12,480 nt of DNA from Betaproteobacteria bacterium (GTDB taxonomy: Bacteria > Pseudomonadota > Gammaproteobacteria > Burkholderiales > Burkholderiaceae_C), in NCBI GenBank assembly GCA_009918225.1, contig RGEP01000029.1, positions 1 through 12,480 on the forward strand, in the 5' to 3' direction. Numbering within the stretch: the stretch's first letter is position 1; each line of letters begins with the position of its first letter. A program made the translations under genes and the position numbers. A model generated the notes under the pieces. It did not search any database, was not told the DNA's origin, and saw only the letters and a program-made list of their open reading frames with translations. Of this stretch, positions 6,660-12,480 are shown in pieces.

Positions 6660-7975
6660 CCCGATGCTTCAGTGTCTTCAATGGCCTGACGAAGTCGGTC
6701 CGCCATGCGCTGCAGGTCGGCGACCTCGCTGATGAAGGGTGGCGCGAAAATCAAGGTGTCACCGGGTGCGCGGGTCAGCACGCCCCGGTCAAATGCAGCT
6801 GCTTGCGCCCTGGCGCCTCGCCGACCCGCGCCAGCGGCCTCTGGCGCGAGCTCAATGCCCGCGGCCAGGCCCAGATTGCGGATGCTCACCACGCCCGGTG
6901 CATCGGCCAGCCCATGCACGATGTTCTCAAAGCTGGGCATGAGCCCGCGAACGCGCCTGGGCAACTGCTCTTGCTCCAGCACGTCCAGTTGCGCCAAGGC
7001 TGCCGCACAGGCCAGGGGATGACCTGAACAGGTATAGCCGTGCATCAGTTCCGACAGGTGCCGCGGGCCCTGCATCACCGCATCATGGATGGAACGCTTC
7101 ACGATCACCCCGCCCAGGGGTGCGGCGCCATTGGTGATGGTCTTGGCAAAGACGATCATGTCGGGCACCACTTCAAGCGCCTGCGCGGCGAACAAGGCCC
7201 CCATGCGGCCAAACCCCGAAATCACCTCATCAAAGATCAGCAGCAAGCCGTGCCGATCACAGATCTCACGCAGACCTTGCAAGTAACCCACCGGTGGCAC
7301 CAGCACGCCGGTCGACCCTGCGAAGGGCTCCACGATCACCGCGGCAATGTTCGACGCGTCGTGCAAGGCCACCAAGCGCTCGAGTTCCTGGGACATGGCC
7401 GCGCCGCCGTCAGCCGGCTGACCACGCACGAAGGCCTGGGTGGCGGGGTCCCAGGTACTGGACAAGTGATCAACCCGCAGCATCGCGCCGCCGAAGGCGC
7501 GGCGGTTGTTCGTCATGCCCCCCACCGAGATGCCGCCGAAGCCCACCCCGTGAAAACCACGCTCGCGCCCAATGAACAGGTTCTTCTCGCCCTGACCGGT
7601 GGCACGCGCATGGGCCAGCGCCACCTTCAAGGCCGTGTCCACGGCCTCGCTGCCGCTGTTGACCAGGAACACGCGGTCCATCCCGGGTGGGGCCAGAGCG
7701 CCGATCCGCTCAGCCAATTCAAAGGCGCCGGCATGGCCGACCTGGAAACTCGAGGCGTAGTCGAGCACGCCCAACTGCCGCTTCATGGCTTCGATGATGT
7801 GCGGATGTCCATGGCCCGAGCCCACGCACCACAGGCCCGAGATTCCATCGAGCACCTCGCGCCCATCGGGCGTGCGGTAGGCAATGCCCTGGGCGCTGGC
7901 CAGCAGCCTGGGCTCCGCCTTGAACTGCCGGTTCGGCGTGAAGGGCATCCAGTACGCGTCGAGCGCGGGGCTCAT
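6656..7975 (-). CDS. Class III PLP-dependent aminotransferase (ω-amino acid:pyruvate type)
   Basis: 439 residues, transferring an amino group, usually to pyruvate, from an ω-amino acid or amine. The start LDAYWMPFTPNRQF is the hallmark opening of β-alanine/ω-amino acid:pyruvate aminotransferases. Visible sites: NSGSEA (106-111) for the PLP phosphate, FHG (141-143) stacking region, IFDEVISGFGRMG with D249 contacting the PLP ring nitrogen, and Schiff-base Lys278 in FAKTITNG. The ATG at 7975 is chosen because it overlaps the SDR stop (ATGA) and begins the family sequence; an in-frame extension up to 8041 would add 22 residues inside the SDR gene that do not resemble the family. Taurine:pyruvate aminotransferase belongs to the same class. 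With a sulfonate-type importer and HpsN-like enzyme nearby, an amino-sulfonate is a reasonable substrate guess; β-alanine or a polyamine product cannot be excluded. Confidence 0.93.
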   Translation of the reverse strand: MSPALDAYWMPFTPNRQFKAEPRLLASAQGIAYRTPDGREVLDGISGLWCVGSGHGHPHIIEAMKRQLGVLDYASSFQVGHAGAFELAERIGALAPPGMDRVFLVNSGSEAVDTALKVALAHARATGQGEKNLFIGRERGFHGVGFGGISVGGMTNNRRAFGGAMLRVDHLSSTWDPATQAFVRGQPADGGAAMSQELERLVALHDASNIAAVIVEPFAGSTGVLVPPVGYLQGLREICDRHGLLLIFDEVISGFGRMGALFAAQALEVVPDMIVFAKTITNGAAPLGGVIVKRSIHDAVMQGPRHLSELMHGYTCSGHPLACAAALAQLDVLEQEQLPRRVRGLMPSFENIVHGLADAPGVVSIRNLGLAAGIELAPEAAGAGRRGARAQAAAFDRGVLTRAPGDTLIFAPPFISEVADLQRMADRLRQAIEDTEASG

Positions 7976-8751
7976 TTGGAGGTGTACCCCCCATCGACCA
8001 TCAGGGTCTGACCCGTGATGTAACGGCTGGCATCGCTGCACAGGAAGACGGTGGCGCCGTGAAGGTCTTCCAGTACGCCATTGCGGCCCACGCAGGTCTG
8101 CTGGGCGTGACGTGCCGCCAGGCCTTCATCGGCGAAGACCGGCGCGGTCAGGGCGGTTGGAAAGAAGCCCGGGCCGATGGCGTTGCAGGTGATGCCCTTG
8201 GCGCCCCACTCCTGCGCAATGGCGCGGGTGAGTTGCACCACGCCACCTTTACCGGCCCCGTATGGCGCGCTGTTGGCAAAAGCGCGATAGCTCTGCAGGG
8301 AGGCGATGTTGAGGATGCGGCCCCAAGCGCGCGAAGCCATGCCCGGGGCCAAGGCCTGCGTCAGGAAAAAGGGTGCGGTCAGGTGCAGGGCGATCTGCGT
8401 TTGCCAGGCCTGCGGTGTGACCTCAGAAAACGGTTGGCGCAGGTTCACGCCCGCGGCGTTCACCAGAATATCGACGCCGCCCAGGACCTGTTCGGCCTCG
8501 CGGGCAACACGCGGCAAGGCATCGACGTCAGCGAGATCGGCAGCCAGCGCATGCGCCTCAATGCCGTTGTCGCGCAGGGTTTGTGCGGTGGCCTCCAGTT
8601 CCGGCATTCGTCGCGCCACCAGCACTACGCGGGCACCGGCCATCCCCAGGGCCTGAGCCATGGCCGCGCCGATGCCGGAGTTCCCACCGGTGACCATCGC
8701 GCGACGGCCCGAGAGGTCAAACTGCGAGAACCGTTCGCCTTGCGCCACCAT
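7972..8751 (-). CDS. Short-chain dehydrogenase/reductase with His in place of the conserved Asn
   Basis: 259-residue classical SDR. Cofactor loop TGGNSGIG (21-28), Arg-Arg after the second strand (VVLVARR, 42-48), which more often goes with NADP, NAAG (98-101), and catalytic S151, Y164 and K168 (YGAGK). It resembles the gluconate 5-dehydrogenase/3-oxoacyl reductase group. The Asn of the N-S-Y-K tetrad, usually in a VNLTAPF-like segment, is His123 here (ALHLTAPF; codon CAC). The start is the ATG at 8751, forming TGATG with the HpsN-like stop; GAAGG at 8756-8760 is 4 bases away from it but only 1 base from the alternative GTG at 8754. The aminotransferase ATG overlaps its stop. By analogy with DHPS pathways it may act on the 2-position of a three-carbon sulfonate (inference). 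Confidence 0.92.
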   Translation of the reverse strand: MVAQGERFSQFDLSGRRAMVTGGNSGIGAAMAQALGMAGARVVLVARRMPELEATAQTLRDNGIEAHALAADLADVDALPRVAREAEQVLGGVDILVNAAGVNLRQPFSEVTPQAWQTQIALHLTAPFFLTQALAPGMASRAWGRILNIASLQSYRAFANSAPYGAGKGGVVQLTRAIAQEWGAKGITCNAIGPGFFPTALTAPVFADEGLAARHAQQTCVGRNGVLEDLHGATVFLCSDASRYITGQTLMVDGGYTSK

Positions 8752-10064
8752 CACACCTTCACCGGGTCACCACGCTCGAAGCGCTGGCCGGGATAGTACT
8801 TGTCCAAGCGGTCGTCGGCCGTGCGGGCATGCGCCTCCATCCCCTCCAGGCGTGAAATGCGGGCCGTCACCTCGCCGATGTCCCGCGCCGCTTCACGCGT
8901 CATGCGCTGCCAGGTCAGGGTCTTCATGAACTTGTGGACCGACAAGCCACCCGAGTAGCGCGCAGCGCCCTTGGTGGGCAGCACATGGTTGGGTCCGCTG
9001 GCCTTGTCGCCATACGCCACCGTGGTCTCTTCCCCCAGGAAGAGCGAGCCGTAGCAGGTGAGGTGGGCGAGCCACCAATCGAGGTCGCGCGCATGCACTT
9101 CCAGGTGCTCGCTGGCGTAACGGTCAGACACCTCGGCCACCTCTTCGCGGCTGTCGCACACGATCACCTCGCCGTAGTCTCGCCAAGCCGCACCGGCCGC
9201 ATCACGCGCCGTCGGCGGCAAGGCTTCGATCAGGGCTGGCACCCGGCGCATCACCTCTTCGGCCAAGGTGCGTGACGTGGTGAACAGCCAGGCCGGGCTT
9301 TCATGGCCGTGTTCGGCCTGGCCCACGAGGTCGCTGGCCACGATGGCCGGGTCGGCCGAATCATCGGCGATCACGGCCACCTCAGAAGGCCCGGCGAACA
9401 CATCGATGCCCACCTTGCCGAACAGGGTGCGCTTGGCCTCGGCCACGAACTTGTTGCCTGGGCCCACGATCACATCGGCCGGCTTGCCGGTAAACAGCCC
9501 GTTGGCCATGGTGGCTATGGCTTGAACACCGCCGAGGGTCATGATGACATCAGCACCCGCCCGGTCGAAGGCATACAGCAAATAGGGGTGCATGGGCCCG
9601 CCGCGGAACGGGCCTGAGCAGGCCACGATCGTCTTCACGCCAGCGGCCTTGGCCGTGGCCACGCCCATATAGGCCGATGCGATGTGGGCGTAGCGGCCTG
9701 CCGGCGCGTAGCAGCCGGCCACATTGACCGGGATGACACGCTGCCCGGCCGTCACGCCGGGGTGCAGATCGACGGCAAACTCGTTCAGCGAACGCCGCTG
9801 GGCATGTGCGAAGTCGCTCACCTGCTGAATCGCGAAATCAATATCGCGCTTGACCGACAGGGGGACTTCGGCCGACCGGCGGTCGATTTCCGCACGCGTC
9901 ATCACGATTTCGCCTTCCCAGGCATCCAGCGTTTTGGCGTAGTGCCGCACGGCAGCCTCGCCACGCTGATCGATTTCGGCGAGCATTTCCGTGACCACCT
10001 TCTGGGCCGTGGCGGTTTCGGTTTCGGGCGTCTTGCTGGCGCGTTTGAGGTAGTGGCTTGTCAT
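8751..10064 (-). CDS. hpsN: HisD-family dehydrogenase, sulfopropanediol 3-dehydrogenase (HpsN)-like
   Basis: 437 residues. Family enzymes use zinc and NAD+ to oxidise a primary alcohol in two steps to the acid. Zinc and catalytic residues of HisD are all present: Q249 and H252 (GQAEHG), E319-H320 (ASEHLEV), D353 (GDKASGPNHVLPT) and H412 (EGMEAHARTADDR). The segments AARYSGGLSVHKFMKTL and LTWQRMTREA, and the Tyr-rich end, differ from biosynthetic HisD and match, from memory, the HpsN branch that turns (R)-2,3-dihydroxypropane-1-sulfonate into (R)-sulfolactate. No other histidine gene is nearby; the neighbours are a sulfonate-type ABC importer and two more dehydrogenases, as in the HpsNOP set. 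The ATG has AAGGAAG 11 bases upstream. Its stop overlaps the SDR start. The HisD fold is certain; DHPS as substrate is likely but not proven, and a related amino alcohol such as cysteinolate would also suit this chemistry. Confidence 0.85.
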   Translation of the reverse strand: MTSHYLKRASKTPETETATAQKVVTEMLAEIDQRGEAAVRHYAKTLDAWEGEIVMTRAEIDRRSAEVPLSVKRDIDFAIQQVSDFAHAQRRSLNEFAVDLHPGVTAGQRVIPVNVAGCYAPAGRYAHIASAYMGVATAKAAGVKTIVACSGPFRGGPMHPYLLYAFDRAGADVIMTLGGVQAIATMANGLFTGKPADVIVGPGNKFVAEAKRTLFGKVGIDVFAGPSEVAVIADDSADPAIVASDLVGQAEHGHESPAWLFTTSRTLAEEVMRRVPALIEALPPTARDAAGAAWRDYGEVIVCDSREEVAEVSDRYASEHLEVHARDLDWWLAHLTCYGSLFLGEETTVAYGDKASGPNHVLPTKGAARYSGGLSVHKFMKTLTWQRMTREAARDIGEVTARISRLEGMEAHARTADDRLDKYYPGQRFERGDPVKV

Positions 10065-10100
10065 GAGTTCAATGGCTTCCTTGCGGCATGCAGCCTATGG

Positions 10101-10124
10101 AAAGGGCGGCCCGAAGGCCGCCCC
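10101..10124 (-). terminator. UUCG-capped hairpin between transporter and enzyme genes
   Basis: On the minus strand GGGCGGCC and GGCCGCCC form a perfect 8-bp GC stem around a TTCG loop closed by C-G, the extra-stable tetraloop. TTTCC follows. It lies in the 85-base gap after the binding-protein stop (10150) and 37 bases ahead of the HpsN-like start. The short T run suggests partial termination or 3'-end protection, which would raise binding-protein mRNA over the downstream enzymes. The structure is seen directly; the role is inferred. Confidence 0.65.
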
Positions 10125-10149
10125 GTCGCATGTGGCGTCAAACGTCCAC

Positions 10150-11205
10150 TCAGTTGGTGCGGTTGGCAAACTCGCGCAGCTTGGGGTCAGCGGCCACGCG
10201 CTTCATGAAGGTGTCGGTGATGTAGTCGGCCGTGGGCGGCACCGCCTGAATGGCGCCGGTTCCCTTCATGAACTCGCCGATCGCGCTGAACCAGCCGTCC
10301 ATGGTGGAGGCACCCCGGCTGCGGTCCATGGCCTGGAGCTGCTGGCTCAAGTTGAAGGTGGGCCGTGTATCGAATTCCTTGCGCATGGACGCTTCGCTGA
10401 TCATGACCCCGCCCTGCTCGTAGAACTTCTTCATCATGGCAATGGCTTCGGCACGGTTGGCCGTGGCCCATGACCACCCGCGAAGGTAGATCGCCAGGAA
10501 CTTGGCGACGTTTTCGGGGTTCTGCTCGGCATACTCGCCCCGCACGATCAGTGCACTGGCCACGGTGGCGCCGGTGTCCTTGCCGGAGCACAGCACGCGG
10601 GCGCCCGCCTTTTCTTCCATGGTGTAGATGTTGGGCGCCCACAGGCCGCCCAAATCGGCATTGCCGGAAGACATGGCCGAAATGATCTCAGCCTGGCCCA
10701 TGTTCTTGATGACCACATCGCTCTTGGCCAGGCCCCAGCGCTTCAGGCACGACTGCACAGCATAGTCACCGGTTGAATTGGCCGTCAACACGATGGTTTG
10801 ACCTTTGATGGAGGCAGGGTCCTTGGTGAACTTGTCAGCCGTGGCCTTGGTGGCCAGGAGCGCGTTACCCGCCGATTCATCGTTGCTGATGCCAATGGTT
10901 TTCAGGCCAAAACGCACATGGCCAAGCACGGCTGGCACGCCGCCCGTGCCGCCCACATCCCAGGACTTCGAAGCGGCCGCGGCAATCTGCGGCACGCCCG
11001 CAGGGAATGTGGAGAACACGGGCTTCAAGCCCAGCTCGGCCCACCAGCCCTTTTCAGTGGCCACATAGAAGGGCAAGGCCCAGTACAGCGCCGGCTGGTA
11101 GCTGACCTTGATTTCAGTCAGTGCCTGCGCCTGCACGGGCGCAGCCGAGACAGCACCAACAGCCAATGCCAGGCTCAACAGGCGGGTTCGAATCGTTGCT
11201 TTCAT
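10150..11205 (-). CDS. ABC transporter substrate-binding protein, sulfonate/taurine/nitrate (SsuA/TauA) type
   Basis: 351-residue periplasmic protein. A classic Sec signal peptide covers 1-26 (KATIRTR basic start, LLSLALAVGAVSA core, VQA before the cut). The mature part opens ALTEIKVSYQPALYWALPFYVA and contains GVPQIAAAASKSWDVGGTGG, then TANSTGDYAV and SGNADLGGLWAPN. These are the usual landmarks of the family that binds aliphatic sulfonates, taurine, nitrate or pyrimidine precursors. The Cys pair in SCLKRWG and RVLCSGKDTG might form a disulfide. AGGAGA at 11212-11217 is six bases before the ATG. The ATPase gene ends 43 bases upstream and a strong hairpin follows the stop, an arrangement typical for high expression of binding proteins. 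A sulfonate ligand is inferred from the HpsN-like enzyme downstream. Confidence 0.92.
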   Translation of the reverse strand: MKATIRTRLLSLALAVGAVSAAPVQAQALTEIKVSYQPALYWALPFYVATEKGWWAELGLKPVFSTFPAGVPQIAAAASKSWDVGGTGGVPAVLGHVRFGLKTIGISNDESAGNALLATKATADKFTKDPASIKGQTIVLTANSTGDYAVQSCLKRWGLAKSDVVIKNMGQAEIISAMSSGNADLGGLWAPNIYTMEEKAGARVLCSGKDTGATVASALIVRGEYAEQNPENVAKFLAIYLRGWSWATANRAEAIAMMKKFYEQGGVMISEASMRKEFDTRPTFNLSQQLQAMDRSRGASTMDGWFSAIGEFMKGTGAIQAVPPTADYITDTFMKRVAADPKLREFANRTN

Positions 11206-11248
11206 TTCCAGTCTCCTCTTCGTGGTGGTTGTGGGTCAATCGTGGCGT

Positions 11249-12046
11249 TCAATGCGGGTCTTCGCCCTGCTGTTCTCGAAGCAGCTTCCACACATGCGTA
11301 CGCAGGTGGACAAAGCTGGGCAAGTCCATCACATCCTCGATCCGGGTGTGGGCATCCCAGTTTTCAGCCTCGCGGATGGACTTGACATCGATGATCTCCC
11401 GGATCGTTCCGGGACGCCGGGTCATCACCACGATCCGGTCGGCCAGGTACACCGCCTCTTCGACCGCATGGGTGATGAACAGCACCGTGCGCGGGTTCTT
11501 GCGAGCCAGCCGGACCAGCTCCTCCTGCATCACCACCCGTGTCTGGGCGTCCAGTGCACCGAAGGGCTCGTCCATCAGCAGCACTTTTGGGTCAAGCACA
11601 TATGCACGTGCAATGGCCACCCGCTGCTGCATGCCGCCGGAGAGCTGGTGCGGATACGCCTGCTCATAGCCCTGCAGGCCCATGAGTTCGATGTACTGCG
11701 TGATGCGACGCTTGCGTTCATCCGGCGCGACATCCAGGGACTTCAAGCCGAACTCGATGTTGTCCCACACCGTCTTCCAGGGAAAGAGGGCGAAGGCCTG
11801 GAACACCACGGCGCGATCCGGACCGGGCGCGGTGACGACTTCGTTGGCCACCGTGACCTGCCCACCCGTCGGGTGCTCCAGGCCAGCGGCCATGCGCATG
11901 CAGGTGGTCTTTCCGCAACCCGACGGGCCCACGATGGCCACGAATTCACGGTCTTGGACCACCAGGTCGATGTCCTTGAGCGCCACGAATTCACGGCCGT
12001 TTTGCTTGAAAACGCGCTGCACGCTCTGGAACTGGATATTGGCCAC
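11249..12046 (-). CDS. ABC transporter ATPase, SsuB/TauB type
   Basis: 265-residue nucleotide-binding subunit that energises the importer at the inner face of the membrane. Complete motif set: Walker A GPSGCGKTT (40-48), Q-loop VFQ (Q83), signature LSGGMQQR (135-142), Walker B VLLMDEPFGALD (155-166) and H-loop H193 (ITHAVEEA). The form of these motifs and the length fit the nitrate/sulfonate/taurine group. The start is the GTG at 12046: AAGGAAA at 12052-12058 is five bases upstream and overlaps the permease stop. It is 10 bases after the permease gene and 43 before the binding-protein gene, in one operon. The very acidic/basic C-terminal tail (LREQQGEDPH) is not a recognised regulatory domain. 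Confidence 0.95.
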   Translation of the reverse strand: MANIQFQSVQRVFKQNGREFVALKDIDLVVQDREFVAIVGPSGCGKTTCMRMAAGLEHPTGGQVTVANEVVTAPGPDRAVVFQAFALFPWKTVWDNIEFGLKSLDVAPDERKRRITQYIELMGLQGYEQAYPHQLSGGMQQRVAIARAYVLDPKVLLMDEPFGALDAQTRVVMQEELVRLARKNPRTVLFITHAVEEAVYLADRIVVMTRRPGTIREIIDVKSIREAENWDAHTRIEDVMDLPSFVHLRTHVWKLLREQQGEDPH

Positions 12047-12056
12047 TGTGGTTTCC

Positions 12057-12480
12057 TTAGATTCCGCGCTTTTTCTCGATCAACAACTGCACACGCCGCA
12101 GCACGACATCAATCACCAGACCCACCACACCGATGGCGAGCATGCCGCACATGACGGTGGCCGTGGATACCGAAGCCTGCCCCTTGACCATCAGATAACC
12201 CACGCCGCTGGAAGCCACGATGAGCTCTGCGCCCACCAGCGATTGCCAGCCCAAGCCCGCGGAGATGCGCAGGCCCGCCACGATGGATGGCACGGCCGCC
12301 GGCAACAGCACCTCGGTCATCGCCCGCAGGGAACTGGCGCCCAACATGCGGGCCGCCTCGATGTACTTGATGTCAACCTGGCGGGCACCTCGGTAGGTGT
12401 TGATCAGCACCGGCGGAAAGGCCCCCATGAAGATGATGAGCACCGGCCCACCGATGCCCGTACCAAACCACAGCGCGGCA
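12057..12480 (-). CDS. ABC transporter permease, SsuC/TauC type, C-terminal part (gene runs off the right edge)
   Basis: 140 codons up to the TAA at 12057-12059; intact relatives have about 250-280 residues, so about half is present. Reading enters open from the edge (ALWFGTGIGGPVLIIFMGAF). It contains hydrophobic membrane segments and the cytoplasmic EAA coupling motif (YIEAARMLGASS to LLPAAVPSIVAGLR), followed by GWQSLVGAELIVASSGVGYL, typical of sulfonate/taurine/nitrate permeases. The last helix ends in a basic tail (EKKRGI). A GTG at 12443 is not a real start since homology continues upstream of it. It is upstream of the ATPase by 10 bases; the operon promoter lies outside the window. Confidence 0.93.
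   Translation of the reverse strand, partial: AALWFGTGIGGPVLIIFMGAFPPVLINTYRGARQVDIKYIEAARMLGASSLRAMTEVLLPAAVPSIVAGLRISAGLGWQSLVGAELIVASSGVGYLMVKGQASVSTATVMCGMLAIGVVGLVIDVVLRRVQLLIEKKRGI

Noticed and set aside
5535..6689. Plus-strand open frame of 384 residues
   Set aside because: It is antisense to the zinc dehydrogenase, whose motifs are complete on the other strand.
7040..8011. Plus-strand open frame of 323 residues
   Set aside because: It is antisense to the aminotransferase gene and lacks any family features.
7976..8041. 22-residue N-terminal extension of the aminotransferase
   Set aside because: It lies inside the SDR coding region and is unlike the family; the ATG at 7975 overlaps the SDR stop and begins the conserved LDAYWMPF region.
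8749..8754. GTG at 8754 as the SDR start
   Set aside because: It would leave only 1 base between GAAGG and the start; the ATG three bases on has better spacing and a TGATG overlap.
8751..10064. Biosynthetic histidinol dehydrogenase (hisD)
   Set aside because: Catalytic residues are shared, but there is no other his gene, the C-terminal blocks follow the HpsN branch, and the gene is tightly coupled to catabolic dehydrogenases.
1..12480. Mobile elements, CRISPR arrays, tRNA or other RNA genes, defence systems
   Set aside because: No terminal inverted repeats, transposase, spaced repeats, cloverleaf or defence-type protein domains were seen; every long frame is a metabolic, transport or regulatory gene or its shadow.

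Overview
The window is GC-rich and densely coded. It reads as a chromosomal or megaplasmid catabolic locus of a betaproteobacterium, probably Burkholderiales/Comamonadaceae. That placement rests on the style of the proteins (ω-amino acid:pyruvate-type aminotransferase, HpsN-like HisD homologue, SsuABC/TauABC-type transporter, IlvD/Edd dehydratase under a GntR-like LacI regulator) and on codon use; no marker gene is present. I see no rRNA, tRNA, insertion sequence, phage gene or CRISPR array, and no stretch over about 120 bases without a gene.

Left part (1-5637). Two units diverge from a 119-base gap at 2891-3009. Leftward run an IlvD/Edd-family sugar-acid dehydratase and, 40 bases further on, a TonB-dependent outer-membrane receptor that leaves the window. 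Rightward run a LacI/GntR-type repressor and a glycerol kinase. The gap holds a near-perfect 14-bp palindrome of the GntR operator type, so the repressor probably controls both directions. The dehydratase is broken: its first 64 codons and the remaining ~501 codons lie in different frames, and about 13 family-conserved residues are missing at the junction. This looks like a deletion of about 35 nt, or an assembly error.

Right part (5649-12480). One compact leftward operon, entered from beyond the right edge, reads: ABC permease (partial), ATPase, periplasmic binding protein of the sulfonate/taurine/nitrate type, HisD-family dehydrogenase resembling sulfopropanediol dehydrogenase HpsN, short-chain dehydrogenase, class III aminotransferase, and zinc-dependent medium-chain dehydrogenase. 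The last four genes overlap stop-on-start, so they are translationally coupled. A strong UUCG-capped hairpin lies between the binding-protein gene and the enzyme genes. This operon converges on glpK with an 11-base gap.

Working model (inference). Three dehydrogenases of different folds, one of them HpsN-like, next to a sulfonate-type importer recall the HpsNOP set that degrades 2,3-dihydroxypropane-1-sulfonate (DHPS). The embedded aminotransferase is unexpected for plain DHPS. It would fit entry of an amino-sulfonate such as cysteinolic acid (2-amino-3-hydroxypropane-1-sulfonate) through 3-hydroxy-2-oxopropane-1-sulfonate. The left part could feed the same theme, with an outer-membrane receptor, a sugar-acid dehydratase and a glycerol kinase for something like sulfoquinovosyl-glycerol, but it could equally be an ordinary aldonate locus. 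No desulfonating enzyme (SuyAB, CuyA, Xsc) is visible inside the window.
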